DNA of 64,000 bases from Roseburia_C sp031555935 (GTDB lineage Bacteria; Bacillota; Clostridia; Lachnospirales; Lachnospiraceae). The position numbers and the translations under genes are program-made. Positions 43,591 to 53,050 of the stretch are shown one piece after another (within the stretch, counting starts at the first letter, position 1; the number at the start of each line of letters is the position of its first letter). The notes below the pieces were generated by a model. That model was not told the origin of the DNA. It worked only from the letters and a program-made list of their open reading frames with translations, and ran no database searches. Location of the stretch: positions 1 to 64,000 of the forward strand of contig JAVBTX010000009.1 in NCBI GenBank assembly GCA_031555935.1, written 5' to 3'.

Positions 43591-43794
43591 TTATAGGTAG
43601 TCACGTTTCTTGTAGTTGTCGTTAAAACTCATTGCTGCTTTTGTGTAACCAGTTGTGTGATACGATATGCTGCCTTTTGTCTGTAAATCCTCACAAGCCT
43701 CTTGGAAAATCGAGTCAAAACCATTGCTGTTTCGTTTCTTTGTTTCCTGTTCCTGCTCTTCCCGTTCTTTTTGACGAGCTTTTGCATCAACCAT
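43591..43794 (-). CDS. Short hypothetical protein, likely 5'-truncated gene
   Basis: 67 codons from the ATG at 43794, charged N-terminal helix (ARQKEREEQEQETKKR) and a C-terminal SISYHTTGYTKAAMSFNDNYKKRDYL. No ribosome binding site precedes this ATG. The same frame stays open 40 codons further upstream to a stop at 43915-43917 and reads like protein (GGIVAAYGYEALL, then VPSVIVITAMVDAKARQ), but has no ATG, GTG or TTG. I think this is the end of a longer gene whose start was lost, or a gene with a non-canonical start. Function unknown. Confidence 0.45.
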   Translation of the reverse strand: MVDAKARQKEREEQEQETKKRNSNGFDSIFQEACEDLQTKGSISYHTTGYTKAAMSFNDNYKKRDYL

Positions 43795-43962
43795 AGCTGT
43801 AATAACAATTACCGATGGAACCTTGAGTAGTGCTTCATATCCGTATGCTGCGACAATCCCTCCTTGGATGCATATTTCTCTGGTTTCACTATTTATATCG
43901 GCTACTTCTTGTGCTTACTTAACCCCTAACATACAACATTTTGTGTTTTTTGATTTTGCAGA

Positions 43963-46146
43963 CTATTCTACGGGTTCGGCTGGAATAAAAACATGCTCCT
44001 TTAACCCATTTACTTCTTTCGGCACCATCGCCACAGCCTCTTCGCAGAATTGTTCCTGAGAGTTAACCAAAACCTTGCCGCGCTTGTCAATTTTCTCATA
44101 GATTCCTTCTGCATTTAGTACATGCGCCTTGGTATTATCCTCAAGCTCTACTTCGAGAATGTGCTTAATATCTTTTTTCAGCTTTTCATCCTCAACTGGA
44201 AAGGTGATTTCAACCCGTCGGTCTAAGTTTCGTGGCATCCAGTCAGCACTGCCCATGTATATTTCCTCAATACCATCATTGTAAAAGTAGAAAATCCGGC
44301 TATGTTCTAAGAAATTTCCAACAATGGAACGAACCCTGACATTCTCACTTATCCCTGGTATTCCTGTCTTTAAACAGCAAATTCCTCTGACAATCAAATC
44401 AATCTGGACACCAGCCGCCGCCGCTTCATATAGCGCTGCAATAATTTCCGGGTCACATAAAGAATTCATTTTTGCAATAATCTGCGCTTTCTTACCAGCC
44501 GAGGCATGTTTCATCTCGCGTCTGATTAAGCGCAAAAACTTATTTCTTAACCAGATTGGTGCCACCACCAGACGATTCCATGTTAATGGCTCAGAATAAC
44601 CAGACAACATATTAAAGACTGCTGTCGCATCTTCACCGATTGCTTCTGAACAGGTAAACATTCCGCAATCGGTATAGAGCTTCGCGGTGGAATCATTATA
44701 GTTACCTGTTCCCAGATGAACATAACGACGGATTCCATCCTCTTCCCGACGTACCACCAGTGCAATCTTGCTGTGTGTTTTCAATCCGACCAGACCATAG
44801 ATTACATGGCATCCGGCCTTTTCTAACATTTTCGCCCAGACAATATTATTTTCCTCATCAAAACGAGCTTTTAACTCAACTAATACCGACACTTGCTTGC
44901 CATTCTCGGCCGCCTGTGCCAGTGATGCAATAATTGGTGAATTACCGCTGACACGATATAAGGTCTGCTTAATTGCTAAAACATCTGGGTCCTTTGATGC
45001 CTGACGAATAAAATCAACCACGGGGTCAAAGGTCTGATATGGATGATGCAGTAAAATATCACCTTTTTTGATTGTCTCAAAAATATTTTCGCCTGGAACA
45101 ATGTGTGGTGATTTTTGAGGCTTATACCCAGCATAACGCAGATTGTCGTAACCTTCTAAGCCATACATTTTCATTAGGAAGGTAAAATCCAGCGGGCCGT
45201 TTAATTTGTAGATATCATCTTCAACTGCAACATGCAGTTCCTCTTTTAAGACATCCAATAGACGTTTATCAATCTTATCCTCGACCTCTAAACGAATCAC
45301 CTCTCCCCATTGCCGTCTTTTCAACTGCTTTTGGATTTCCTTCAACAAATCCTCGGCTTCATCCTCGTCAATTGTCAAATCAGCATTTCGCATAATCCGG
45401 TATGGATAGGCACAGATAATATCATAATTTAAAAACAGTTTCGAGATATTCCGTTCAATCATCTGCTCTAATAAAATAAATGTTACATCACTATCTTTTC
45501 CGGATGGAATCTGAATTAAACGTGGCAATAGTGATGGCACTTGAACCGTCGCAAACTCATATGCCAGCTTATTCTTCTTGCTTTTCTTTTCTTTTTTATC
45601 CGCACTCTCTGACACTAATGCCTCTTTTTTCTTAGAAATTAAAGCTGCAATATTCAGGGTCTTGTTTCGAATCAGTGGAAATGGACGTGATGCATCAACT
45701 GCCATCGGCGTCAATACTGGATATACCGTTTCTTCAAAATACCGGTCAACAATCATTTCCTGCTCTGGTGTCAAATCCTCATGGGCATCAACAATATGAA
45801 TCCCCTGATTATTCAGCAGTGGCAACAGCGAACGATTATAGGTTGAATACTGCAATTCCACCAGCTCTCTCGTTGCTCCATTTATCGCCAAGAGCTGTTC
45901 AGCGGCGGTCATTCCGGCAATATCACGTTTTTTATAGCCGGCATGCACCATATCTTTTAACGAAGCAACCCGAACCATAAAAAATTCATCAAGATTAGAA
46001 GATGTTATACTGACGAATTTAATCCGCTCCAGCAATGGAATGGATTTATCACGGGCTTCATTTAATACTCGATTATTGAATTTTAACCAGCTCAGCTCAC
46101 GATTCTCGTAATACTGAGGATTGGTAAAATCTTTTGCTTTTTCCAT
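43963..46146 (-). CDS. ppk1: Polyphosphate kinase 1
   Basis: Makes polyphosphate from ATP. A 727-residue protein with the four PPK1 domains; the autophosphorylated His lies in KTHSKIALVVRR, and GTGNYNDSTAKLYTD, the ATP-site tyrosine region (YRVSGNSP) and the C-terminal GIPGISENVRVRSIVGNFLEHSR match the family. It starts 15 bases after the stop of the ppx-like gene, so synthesis and breakdown of polyphosphate are coordinated. The upstream AAA ATPase and pheA appear to share this transcript. Confidence 0.95.
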   Translation of the reverse strand: MEKAKDFTNPQYYENRELSWLKFNNRVLNEARDKSIPLLERIKFVSITSSNLDEFFMVRVASLKDMVHAGYKKRDIAGMTAAEQLLAINGATRELVELQYSTYNRSLLPLLNNQGIHIVDAHEDLTPEQEMIVDRYFEETVYPVLTPMAVDASRPFPLIRNKTLNIAALISKKKEALVSESADKKEKKSKKNKLAYEFATVQVPSLLPRLIQIPSGKDSDVTFILLEQMIERNISKLFLNYDIICAYPYRIMRNADLTIDEDEAEDLLKEIQKQLKRRQWGEVIRLEVEDKIDKRLLDVLKEELHVAVEDDIYKLNGPLDFTFLMKMYGLEGYDNLRYAGYKPQKSPHIVPGENIFETIKKGDILLHHPYQTFDPVVDFIRQASKDPDVLAIKQTLYRVSGNSPIIASLAQAAENGKQVSVLVELKARFDEENNIVWAKMLEKAGCHVIYGLVGLKTHSKIALVVRREEDGIRRYVHLGTGNYNDSTAKLYTDCGMFTCSEAIGEDATAVFNMLSGYSEPLTWNRLVVAPIWLRNKFLRLIRREMKHASAGKKAQIIAKMNSLCDPEIIAALYEAAAAGVQIDLIVRGICCLKTGIPGISENVRVRSIVGNFLEHSRIFYFYNDGIEEIYMGSADWMPRNLDRRVEITFPVEDEKLKKDIKHILEVELEDNTKAHVLNAEGIYEKIDKRGKVLVNSQEQFCEEAVAMVPKEVNGLKEHVFIPAEPVE

Positions 46147-46161
46147 ATGCTTTCTTCTCCT

Positions 46162-47688
46162 CTAATGATACACTCGTTTTTCTTTAATCACCGGCTTAAT
46201 ACAAAATACCTCTTCAAAAAATGTTGATTTAGCATCAAATAAGCCTTTTTCCAGCACAATATTATCGGTTGTTTCAATGGTTATCACTAAGTTCTTGCCA
46301 CTTAGAGCAACCTTCACATTTTTAAATTTTTGACGGTGACTGCGGTCCATTGCATTTGATATTCGTAAAATTGCCGCTAGCTTGGCAACAATCATATAAC
46401 TGCGCTTATCTAATTTATCTGCAATGTCCTCATAACAATCAAGCGGCATTGAATTATAAAGCACCGTTCGCGCAACAATCTCCCGCTCTAAATGACTAAG
46501 TCCCATAATCTCTGACTGCATGATGATTTCATAAGCACATTTGGCCCCACTGACCAGACTGATGTATTTTCCGCAATCATGTAAAATTGCCGCCGTTTGC
46601 AGCAGCAGACGCTCTCTTTTTTCAAGGCCATGTATCTTCTTCATGACATCAAAAATTTGCAGTGACATTTCGCTAAGCGCATCAATATGCTGGGCATATC
46701 CCCAGTAGCGCACCGCCATATTTCTGGCCGCCGACAATACATCATCATCAAAATCATGCTGTGGTTTGGCAATCCCATGTTTGCCAGCATAATCATAAGC
46801 AATTCCATCGTTGATACTAACTCCGGGCACGTAGATTTCCTGCGCGCCAAGTTCCTCAACAACCCGCTTATAGATTATCATCGCAGGCACAATCAACGGG
46901 TCACGTTGGTTGGAAAGATTTAGTTCCTCGGCAATCTCCTCGATATGCTTCCGTTTGAGTTTGTTCATATAGTGAATAAAGCGGTCTGTTTTTACGGCAA
47001 TGGTCTGATTCTTTTCAATTCTCCGCATCACCTCAGTAATATAATCGCCCATCAAAATCACATTGGCAATTTCCTGATTTTCCAGATACAACGCCTTAAA
47101 TACTTCTAATTCCTTATCAACCAATTCCTGCATCTGATTTTCAACATGAGTAACCGCGGTTTCAATTGTCGCTAACTTCTCACGTACCCGCATCGTGCCT
47201 AACATCAAATGCTGGGTTGTCACGACATTGCCTTTGACAAATAGGGTAATTTGCAGACTGCCGCCCCCTACGTCTACCAACGCTGCACTCTCCCCAATCA
47301 TCCGGTTAAATTCCGGCTTCGCGGCAATTGATTTATAGCTGATAAAACGCTGTTCGGAATTGCTTAAGACCTGAATCTTTAATTTTGTTCGTAATGCAAT
47401 CTGGTCTAAAATAAACAGCTCATTTCTGGCATCACTAATGACTGAACCACAACAGGCACTGTAATCATCGACCCGGTATTCCTGCATAATGCCTGCAAAT
47501 CCTTGTAATACCTCGCACATTTCGTCGACCAGCTCATAGCCAATCTGCCCACTGGCATAAACATCACGTCCAAGGGCAATTCGGTGTCTGACATGGTCCA
47601 CTTCACGAATTTCCTTTTTCGCCGCCAGCTCAAATATTTTCAAACTTAGTTCATAAGAACCAATATAAATTGCCGCAAAACTTTTCAT
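46162..47688 (-). CDS. ppx: Ppx/GppA exopolyphosphatase with C-terminal HD domain
   Basis: An exopolyphosphatase / guanosine pentaphosphatase. ASKHA-type motifs AAIYIGSYELSLKI and VDVGGGSLQITLF lie in the N-terminal half; the C-terminal half holds an HD-type helical domain with ILHDCGKY. From the chosen ATG at 47688 (GGAAAGGA 8 bases before) it is 508 residues. The frame extends upstream over the end of the AAA gene but without a better start. Sits directly before ppk1, the common genome pairing. Confidence 0.92.
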   Translation of the reverse strand: MKSFAAIYIGSYELSLKIFELAAKKEIREVDHVRHRIALGRDVYASGQIGYELVDEMCEVLQGFAGIMQEYRVDDYSACCGSVISDARNELFILDQIALRTKLKIQVLSNSEQRFISYKSIAAKPEFNRMIGESAALVDVGGGSLQITLFVKGNVVTTQHLMLGTMRVREKLATIETAVTHVENQMQELVDKELEVFKALYLENQEIANVILMGDYITEVMRRIEKNQTIAVKTDRFIHYMNKLKRKHIEEIAEELNLSNQRDPLIVPAMIIYKRVVEELGAQEIYVPGVSINDGIAYDYAGKHGIAKPQHDFDDDVLSAARNMAVRYWGYAQHIDALSEMSLQIFDVMKKIHGLEKRERLLLQTAAILHDCGKYISLVSGAKCAYEIIMQSEIMGLSHLEREIVARTVLYNSMPLDCYEDIADKLDKRSYMIVAKLAAILRISNAMDRSHRQKFKNVKVALSGKNLVITIETTDNIVLEKGLFDAKSTFFEEVFCIKPVIKEKRVYH

Positions 47689-47705
47689 ATGACTTTTCCT
47701 TTCCG

Positions 47706-49004
47706 CTAATCCTGCCTGCCCAGAAGATAGTTGATAAACTGTTGTGCCGTCCGGCCGGACAAGCCGCCATGATAAAGCTCCCACTTATTCGCTTCGGCTA
47801 ATAATTCCGCTTCTGATATTTGAACCTGATGACGTTTGGCCAGTATCTTGACAATTTCCTGAAATTCTTTCTTCTCCGGCGCACCAAAATAAATACTGAC
47901 GCCAAACCTTGCCACTAAAGATAATTTTTCCTGAACGGTGTCAGAAGTATGCATATCTTCACGAATCCCCTCTTTATCGGAGTAGTTTTCCCGAATCAGA
48001 TGCCGTCGGTTGGAAGTCGCATAAATCAAAACATTTTCCGGCTTCTTCTCGAGTCCGCCTTCGATGACTGCCTTGAGATATTTATATTCAATCTCAAATT
48101 CTTCAAAAGATAAATCATCCATGTAAATAATAAACTTATAGTTTCGATTCTTAACCAGTGACAAGACTGTCTGCAAGTCTTGAAACTGATGCTTATAGAC
48201 TTCAATCAAACGCAGACCGTCTCCATAATACTGATTAACAATTGCCTTGATACTCGTTGATTTACCTGTTCCAGCATCACCATAAAGCAAGCAGTTATTC
48301 GCGACTTTTCCCTTCACAAATGCTTCCGTGTTATCAATTAACTTTTTCTTTGCAATCTCATAGCCAACTAAATCATCCAAATGAACATGAGCCACCTTGG
48401 TAATCGGCTCAAAATCCGCCGCTCCAGCCTCATCGTGAATAATGCGAAAAGCTTTGTGCAGACCAAAACGGCCAACTCCGAAGTCACGGTAAAAAGTAGT
48501 CACAATGTCTTTAAATTCGGCTACGGTTGCCGCCTTATTTAACGATACCGCCAGCTCGACAATACGGTCACGAATCCGCTGATTAAAGACCTTACCATTG
48601 CCATCGACATTTAAAAATGCGGTCATCATTGCTACTTCTTCGGCACCCAAAACCTTTTCTAAATCCAACGCCTTTACTTCAAATAACTGCTTGATAATGG
48701 TAAAATCATGCAATGCCACCTGATTTATCGTGCCGTCCACATTGCCCTTCATCTCACAGGCCATGCTATATGCATTTTCATGGTTAACTAGGACATACGC
48801 TAAAAAACAGTGCCACAAGTTCCCTTCAAAGCCATGACTAATTGCCATTTCAACTAACCGGCTGAGGCAGCTATAATATAAATTGCGAATATCTTGTTGA
48901 AGCAGATTTCGTTCTTTACACGACTCAATGACACTGGTAAAATCGTAAAACAATTGTTCCTCTTCAAAATGCTTATATAAAATCAAGTCTTTCGTATCCT
49001 GCAT
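47706..49004 (-). CDS. DUF815-type AAA ATPase
   Basis: A 432-residue protein with an N-terminal helical region and a C-terminal AAA module: Walker A GDAGTGKST, Walker B FIIYMDDLSFE, sensor-1 YATSNRRH and an arginine-rich sensor 2. This is the DUF815 family of uncharacterised AAA ATPases. It is followed 17 bases later by ppx and preceded by pheA, so it is in the polyphosphate operon, but no work I can name ties the family to polyphosphate. Role unknown. Confidence 0.9.
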   Translation of the reverse strand: MQDTKDLILYKHFEEEQLFYDFTSVIESCKERNLLQQDIRNLYYSCLSRLVEMAISHGFEGNLWHCFLAYVLVNHENAYSMACEMKGNVDGTINQVALHDFTIIKQLFEVKALDLEKVLGAEEVAMMTAFLNVDGNGKVFNQRIRDRIVELAVSLNKAATVAEFKDIVTTFYRDFGVGRFGLHKAFRIIHDEAGAADFEPITKVAHVHLDDLVGYEIAKKKLIDNTEAFVKGKVANNCLLYGDAGTGKSTSIKAIVNQYYGDGLRLIEVYKHQFQDLQTVLSLVKNRNYKFIIYMDDLSFEEFEIEYKYLKAVIEGGLEKKPENVLIYATSNRRHLIRENYSDKEGIREDMHTSDTVQEKLSLVARFGVSIYFGAPEKKEFQEIVKILAKRHQVQISEAELLAEANKWELYHGGLSGRTAQQFINYLLGRQD

Positions 49005-49050
49005 ATTCTCTCCACTTTTCCCCAGTCGGTGCGAGGGGAATTTCCCTTTA

Positions 49051-50181
49051 TTAATAATTTCCCAATATTTTTAATGTTGTTGTCTCTTCTTCTAATCCCC
49101 GCAGGGCATTTTGTACGGCGCTGTCATTTAAATTTCCTTCGAAATCAATGAAGAACCGATATTCCCAATTGCGCTTTTGGATTGGCCGGGATTCGATTTT
49201 GTTCATGTTCAAATTATTATAGATAAAATGAGACAAGGCGTGATATAATGTTCCACTCTCATGCTGGATTTCAAAGCAGATGCTGACTTTTCCTGCATTC
49301 CTGGTATATATTTTTTTCCCAGTAACAATGACAAATCTGGTTTTATTATTTACATTATTCTGAAAATCTTCCTTTAATACCTTTAAGCCATAGATTTCGG
49401 CATTGTGTTTGCTGGCGATGGCGGCCTGATTTTTCTGCATATCTTCTTTTATAATTCGCGCTGCCACGGCGGTATTCTTCACACTATGTTTTTCCCACTC
49501 ACGATGTTCTTCTAAGTAACGGTTGCACTGCATCAATGCTTGCGGATGAGAATAGACGCGTGTAATGTCTGAAAGTTCCGCTTCTGGCAAGCCCAGCAGA
49601 CAATGGTCAATTTTAATAATCTGTTCCCCAACAATTACATTGTCATATTCCACTAATAAATCATAGTTCTCAGAGACACTTCCCGCTGATGAATTTTCGA
49701 TTGGCAAGACTGCGTAATCGGCTTCACCGTTTGCTATCTTCTCCATCGCATCACGCCATGTTTCAACGTGGATTCCTTCGGTATCAGCACCAAAATATTC
49801 TTTCATTGCCATTTGACTATTGGCACCCTCTTCGCCTTGATAAACAATTTTTATCTGCTCATCTGGTAGCTTGTCCACTACTTTAAAATCCATCTCCGAA
49901 ACAATTCCGTGTGCCGTCAAGAGCTGGTATTGACGTTTACGGCTAACACTCATAATCTGTTCAAATAATTCCCGGACACCGCTTTTCAAAAAATCTGCAT
50001 CCACATATTCAGTTACTTTTTCTAATTTTTGGATTTCACGTTCTTTATCAAAGACTTGTTTCCCAACTGATATTTTATATTCAGCCACCTCTTCCGCTAA
50101 CTGCATTCGTTTTTCGTATAATGCCACTAACTGGGCATCCACGTTATCTATTTCATCACGTATCTCTAGTAAATCCTTCAT
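49051..50181 (-). CDS. pheA: Chorismate mutase / prephenate dehydratase (P-protein)
   Basis: Two steps to phenylalanine: chorismate to prephenate, then to phenylpyruvate. Domains: AroQ-type chorismate mutase (residues ~1-85, EIRDEIDNVDAQLVALYEKRM), prephenate dehydratase (~105-285; includes GEEGANSQMA, LPIENSSAGSV and the TRF motif NKTRFVIVTG), and a C-terminal ACT domain with ESRPI for phenylalanine feedback inhibition. I choose the ATG at 50181; the TTG at 50193 would touch its own Shine-Dalgarno. It has its own promoter and is followed 46 bases later by the AAA gene. Confidence 0.95.
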   Translation of the reverse strand: MKDLLEIRDEIDNVDAQLVALYEKRMQLAEEVAEYKISVGKQVFDKEREIQKLEKVTEYVDADFLKSGVRELFEQIMSVSRKRQYQLLTAHGIVSEMDFKVVDKLPDEQIKIVYQGEEGANSQMAMKEYFGADTEGIHVETWRDAMEKIANGEADYAVLPIENSSAGSVSENYDLLVEYDNVIVGEQIIKIDHCLLGLPEAELSDITRVYSHPQALMQCNRYLEEHREWEKHSVKNTAVAARIIKEDMQKNQAAIASKHNAEIYGLKVLKEDFQNNVNNKTRFVIVTGKKIYTRNAGKVSICFEIQHESGTLYHALSHFIYNNLNMNKIESRPIQKRNWEYRFFIDFEGNLNDSAVQNALRGLEEETTTLKILGNY

Positions 50182-50208
50182 AAATTGTACCAATTCCTTT
50201 TTCTTTCT

Positions 50209-50237
50209 ATCATATACTATTCCTTTTTTGGTTGCAA
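50209..50237 (-). promoter_or_regulatory. pheA promoter
   Basis: -35 TTGCAA (50232-50237), 17-base spacer, -10 TATGAT (50209-50214) on the minus strand. The palindromic -35 hexamer is the same six bases used by the divergent promoter at 50232-50260. Confidence 0.7.
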
Positions 50238-50260
50238 GTTCCTAGCAACAAAGTTATAAT
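50232..50260 (+). promoter_or_regulatory. Promoter of the DUF5050-like gene, sharing its -35 with pheA
   Basis: -35 TTGCAA (50232-50237), 17-base spacer, -10 TATAAT (50255-50260) on the plus strand. TTGCAA reads the same on both strands, so it is also the pheA -35. The two promoters cannot both be bound by polymerase at once. Confidence 0.7.
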
Positions 50261-50302
50261 TTTTTACATAACATTTACCGATACTTTGCAGGAGGTTTTG
50301 AC

Positions 50303-51325
50303 ATGACAAAATCGCAATCAAATAAACGAAATATTATTATCTTAGCACTTATCATTTTAATTATTGCGGCTATTACGCTGATTCAGCATCAACTGTCTAA
50401 AACAAAATTCAATGATTCCTTTGTCAATGGCAATCAGGCGGGAAATCTATACAACGCTGGTCTGTTCTGTGAAAGTGATGACTTGATTTTTTTCAGCAAC
50501 CCGAAGGACCAACATAAATTATACTCGATGACAACTGATGGTAATAACTTAACAAAGTTGTCTGACGATACGGTTTCCTATATTAATGCGGATGAACATT
50601 ATATCTACTATGTTCGCGACAACAATAATAATGGAACTGCTTTTTCTTTTTTGAAATGGAGCAGCAACAGCTTGTGCCGCATTAGTCGCAGTGGCGGTAA
50701 GGTGACTATCTTAGATAATGACCCTTGCCTTTATGCTTCCTTGGTGGGGAATTATATTTACTACATTCATTATGATAAAGAAAGTGCATCGACACTATAC
50801 AAAATCAAAATTGATGGCACGGAAAAACAACAGGTTAATATAAATCCTTACTTCACCTGCTGTACCAATGGCTCTTATCTTTATTATAACGGTTTGGATG
50901 GCGACCATAATATTTATCGTTTTGATACTCAGACTGGTTCCGAGACGTTACTTTATGAGGGTAACTGCTGGCAGCCGGTCGTTATCGGTGAAATCGCTTA
51001 TTTTCTCGCCGCGGAAAATAATTACGCACTGACGAAGGCAGACCTTTCGACTGGTGAAACGACGACCCTTTCGACTGACCGTGTCGATTGTTTTAATGTT
51101 TTTGGCAGCTATATCTACTATCAGCGCAGTGACACGAATCATCCAGCACTCTGCCGCATTACGACTGATGGCGACAACTTAGAAGAAATCATGGCCGGAA
51201 TTTACACCAGCATTAATATTGCTGGCGATTATGTATATTTCTATACCTTTCATGATGACACCACTTGTTACCGTTTGCCATTTGCCGGAAATGCCGAGAT
51301 TAGTGAATTTGTTCCTACTGAATGA
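50303..51325 (+). CDS. DUF5050-type membrane-anchored beta-propeller protein
   Basis: A 340-residue protein with one N-terminal span (residues 10-30, IIILALIILIIAAITL) and repeated blades of the DUF5050 type: D-x-I-YYxxx then R-x-x-DG-xxxL (seen as INADEHYIYYVRD, GNYIYYIHYDKES, GSYLYYNGLDG and GDYVYFYTF). It is likely an extracytoplasmic sensor or scaffold; ligand unknown. AGGAGG lies 7 bases before the ATG. It is divergent to pheA and shares its promoter region. Confidence 0.85.
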   Translation: MTKSQSNKRNIIILALIILIIAAITLIQHQLSKTKFNDSFVNGNQAGNLYNAGLFCESDDLIFFSNPKDQHKLYSMTTDGNNLTKLSDDTVSYINADEHYIYYVRDNNNNGTAFSFLKWSSNSLCRISRSGGKVTILDNDPCLYASLVGNYIYYIHYDKESASTLYKIKIDGTEKQQVNINPYFTCCTNGSYLYYNGLDGDHNIYRFDTQTGSETLLYEGNCWQPVVIGEIAYFLAAENNYALTKADLSTGETTTLSTDRVDCFNVFGSYIYYQRSDTNHPALCRITTDGDNLEEIMAGIYTSINIAGDYVYFYTFHDDTTCYRLPFAGNAEISEFVPTE

Positions 51326-51346
51326 ATATGCTCCGCCAGGCGCACG

Positions 51347-51445
51347 TAAAAAATAAGGAGGCCCAGCATAATGATATAATCCCCCTAAAGTAGACAGATA
51401 TCTACTTTACAAGGGATGAATCATAATGCTTTGGGTCTCCTTTTT
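51347..51445. terminator. Long palindrome between convergent genes, bidirectional terminator or IS-derived element
   Basis: Nearly the whole gap between the DUF5050-like gene and spoIVA is one imperfect palindrome, with the GGAGGCCCAGCATAATGA arm (from 51357) matched by TCATAATGCTTTGGGTCTCC at the other end and an inner AAAGTAGA / TCTACTTT pair. A-rich and T-rich flanks let it terminate both genes. Confidence 0.6.
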
Positions 51446-51462
51446 CAAAATCTAAATTATAA

Positions 51463-52950
51463 TTATATAATGATACATACCAGTCCGCCATTGCTGTCAT
51501 TGACAATCTTCTGCATCGTATCCTGTAACTTCAGCTGACTTTCGTCATCCATCATCGAAATCTTACTGCGAATACCATCTTCCATCAGCTCACCGATTGA
51601 TTTGCCAAAAATGTTGGTATTCCAAACTCCATCAGCGGTGCTTTGACCTTCTCTGATATAGGATATTAAATCATTGGCCTGGTCCTCACTGCCGACAATT
51701 GGCGCAATCTCAGTTTCAATATTGGCCTTAATCATGTGAATGGACGGCGATTGTGCTTTCATTTTGACGCCAAATTTGTTGCCATGTTTAATCAGCACTG
51801 GTTCTTCTAACCGGATGTCATCTAGCTGCGGCGTTACAACACCGTAACCTTTCATCTTGACTGCATTCATCGCCAGCGCGACCTGCTCATATTCCTTGCG
51901 CTTCTCTGCCAGCTCTTTAATCATTGAAATCAACTGATACTCGCCCTTGACCTCAATGCCGGTCATCTCACTCATATTTTCGTAGTAATATTTTTCATCA
52001 ACGTCCATATGTACTGATACGTTACCCTTTTCAAGGCTCATATTATCCAGCTTCATCCGGGTAATATATTCACCATCTGGAGTAAAGTCATACTCCATCA
52101 AATCCTTGGTGCGGGTAATCTCCGATAACACCCGTTTGGCATTGGAAATTACGCTTGCCTTGATGGCATTTCCGCTGTCTAACATCTCCACCCATTTTGG
52201 AAGGAAGAAATCCATTTTTACCACCGGAAATTCATAGAGAATTCCTTTTAGGATGCTATTGACATCTTCTTTGCGAAGCTGTTCACAGTTAACCGGAAAG
52301 ACGCTGACTTGATATTTATCCTTCAGCTCGTCGGCTAATCTGACCGTCTCATCACTATATGGCTTAACGGAATTTAACAGCATGACAAACGGTTTCCCGA
52401 TTTTCTTTAATTCCTTAACGGTTTCCTCTTCGCCCTTAACATAGCTTTCCCGCGGAATATCGGTAAAGGAACCGTCAGCCGTGACAACAATACCAATCGT
52501 GCTATGATCCTTGATAACCTTCCGGGTGCCAATTTCGGCCGCCTGGGTAAATGGTATTTCGTGGTCGAACCACGGCGTTTTGACCATTCGCTCAACGCCA
52601 TTTTCCAAATGTCCGCTCGCACCATCCACCATATAACCAACACAATCTATTAATCTTACATTTACTTTGGTATCATCGCCTAACCGGATTTCGGCGGCAT
52701 CCTTTGGTATAAATTTCGGTTCCGTTGTCATTATGGTTTTTCCCTGAGCTGCCTGCGGCATCTCATCTACGGCCCTCGCTTTGCTGTTTTCATCCTCCAT
52801 AAATGGCAATACCATTAATTCCATAAATCGTTTAATAAAGGAGGACTTGCCAGTGCGGACTGCACCAATGATACCAATATAAATCTCACCATTGGTACGG
52901 GCACTGATATCTTTGTACATATCGTACGTGCCTGTATTAAAATTATCCAT
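51463..52950 (-). CDS. spoIVA: Stage IV sporulation protein A
   Basis: A 495-residue ATPase that polymerises under the spore coat. Walker A GAVRTGKSSF lies near residue 32, with the LIDCVGYMVDG switch region and the KTPWFDHEIPF segment typical of SpoIVA. GGAAGGGG lies ahead of the ATG at 52950; the frame extends 14 codons upstream without such a site. A sigma-E-like -10 (CATACAAT) lies ~60 bases upstream, so it should be expressed in the mother cell. This gene marks the organism as an endospore former. Confidence 0.95.
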   Translation of the reverse strand: MDNFNTGTYDMYKDISARTNGEIYIGIIGAVRTGKSSFIKRFMELMVLPFMEDENSKARAVDEMPQAAQGKTIMTTEPKFIPKDAAEIRLGDDTKVNVRLIDCVGYMVDGASGHLENGVERMVKTPWFDHEIPFTQAAEIGTRKVIKDHSTIGIVVTADGSFTDIPRESYVKGEEETVKELKKIGKPFVMLLNSVKPYSDETVRLADELKDKYQVSVFPVNCEQLRKEDVNSILKGILYEFPVVKMDFFLPKWVEMLDSGNAIKASVISNAKRVLSEITRTKDLMEYDFTPDGEYITRMKLDNMSLEKGNVSVHMDVDEKYYYENMSEMTGIEVKGEYQLISMIKELAEKRKEYEQVALAMNAVKMKGYGVVTPQLDDIRLEEPVLIKHGNKFGVKMKAQSPSIHMIKANIETEIAPIVGSEDQANDLISYIREGQSTADGVWNTNIFGKSIGELMEDGIRSKISMMDDESQLKLQDTMQKIVNDSNGGLVCIII

Positions 52951-53006
52951 AAATATACCCCTTCCACACAATATTTGCCCACTAACGTGCATGGCTATTT
53001 TGATAT

Positions 53007-53014
53007 ATTGTATG
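53007..53014 (-). promoter_or_regulatory. Sigma-E type -10 for spoIVA
   Basis: CATACAAT on the minus strand matches the sigma-E -10 consensus CATACAnT. The -35 side (GTCTAAG, 14 bases away) is weak compared with the usual KMATATT. Confidence 0.5.
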
Positions 53015-53050
53015 TTGGGGGTACAACGCTTAGACCTATAAAATGATATG

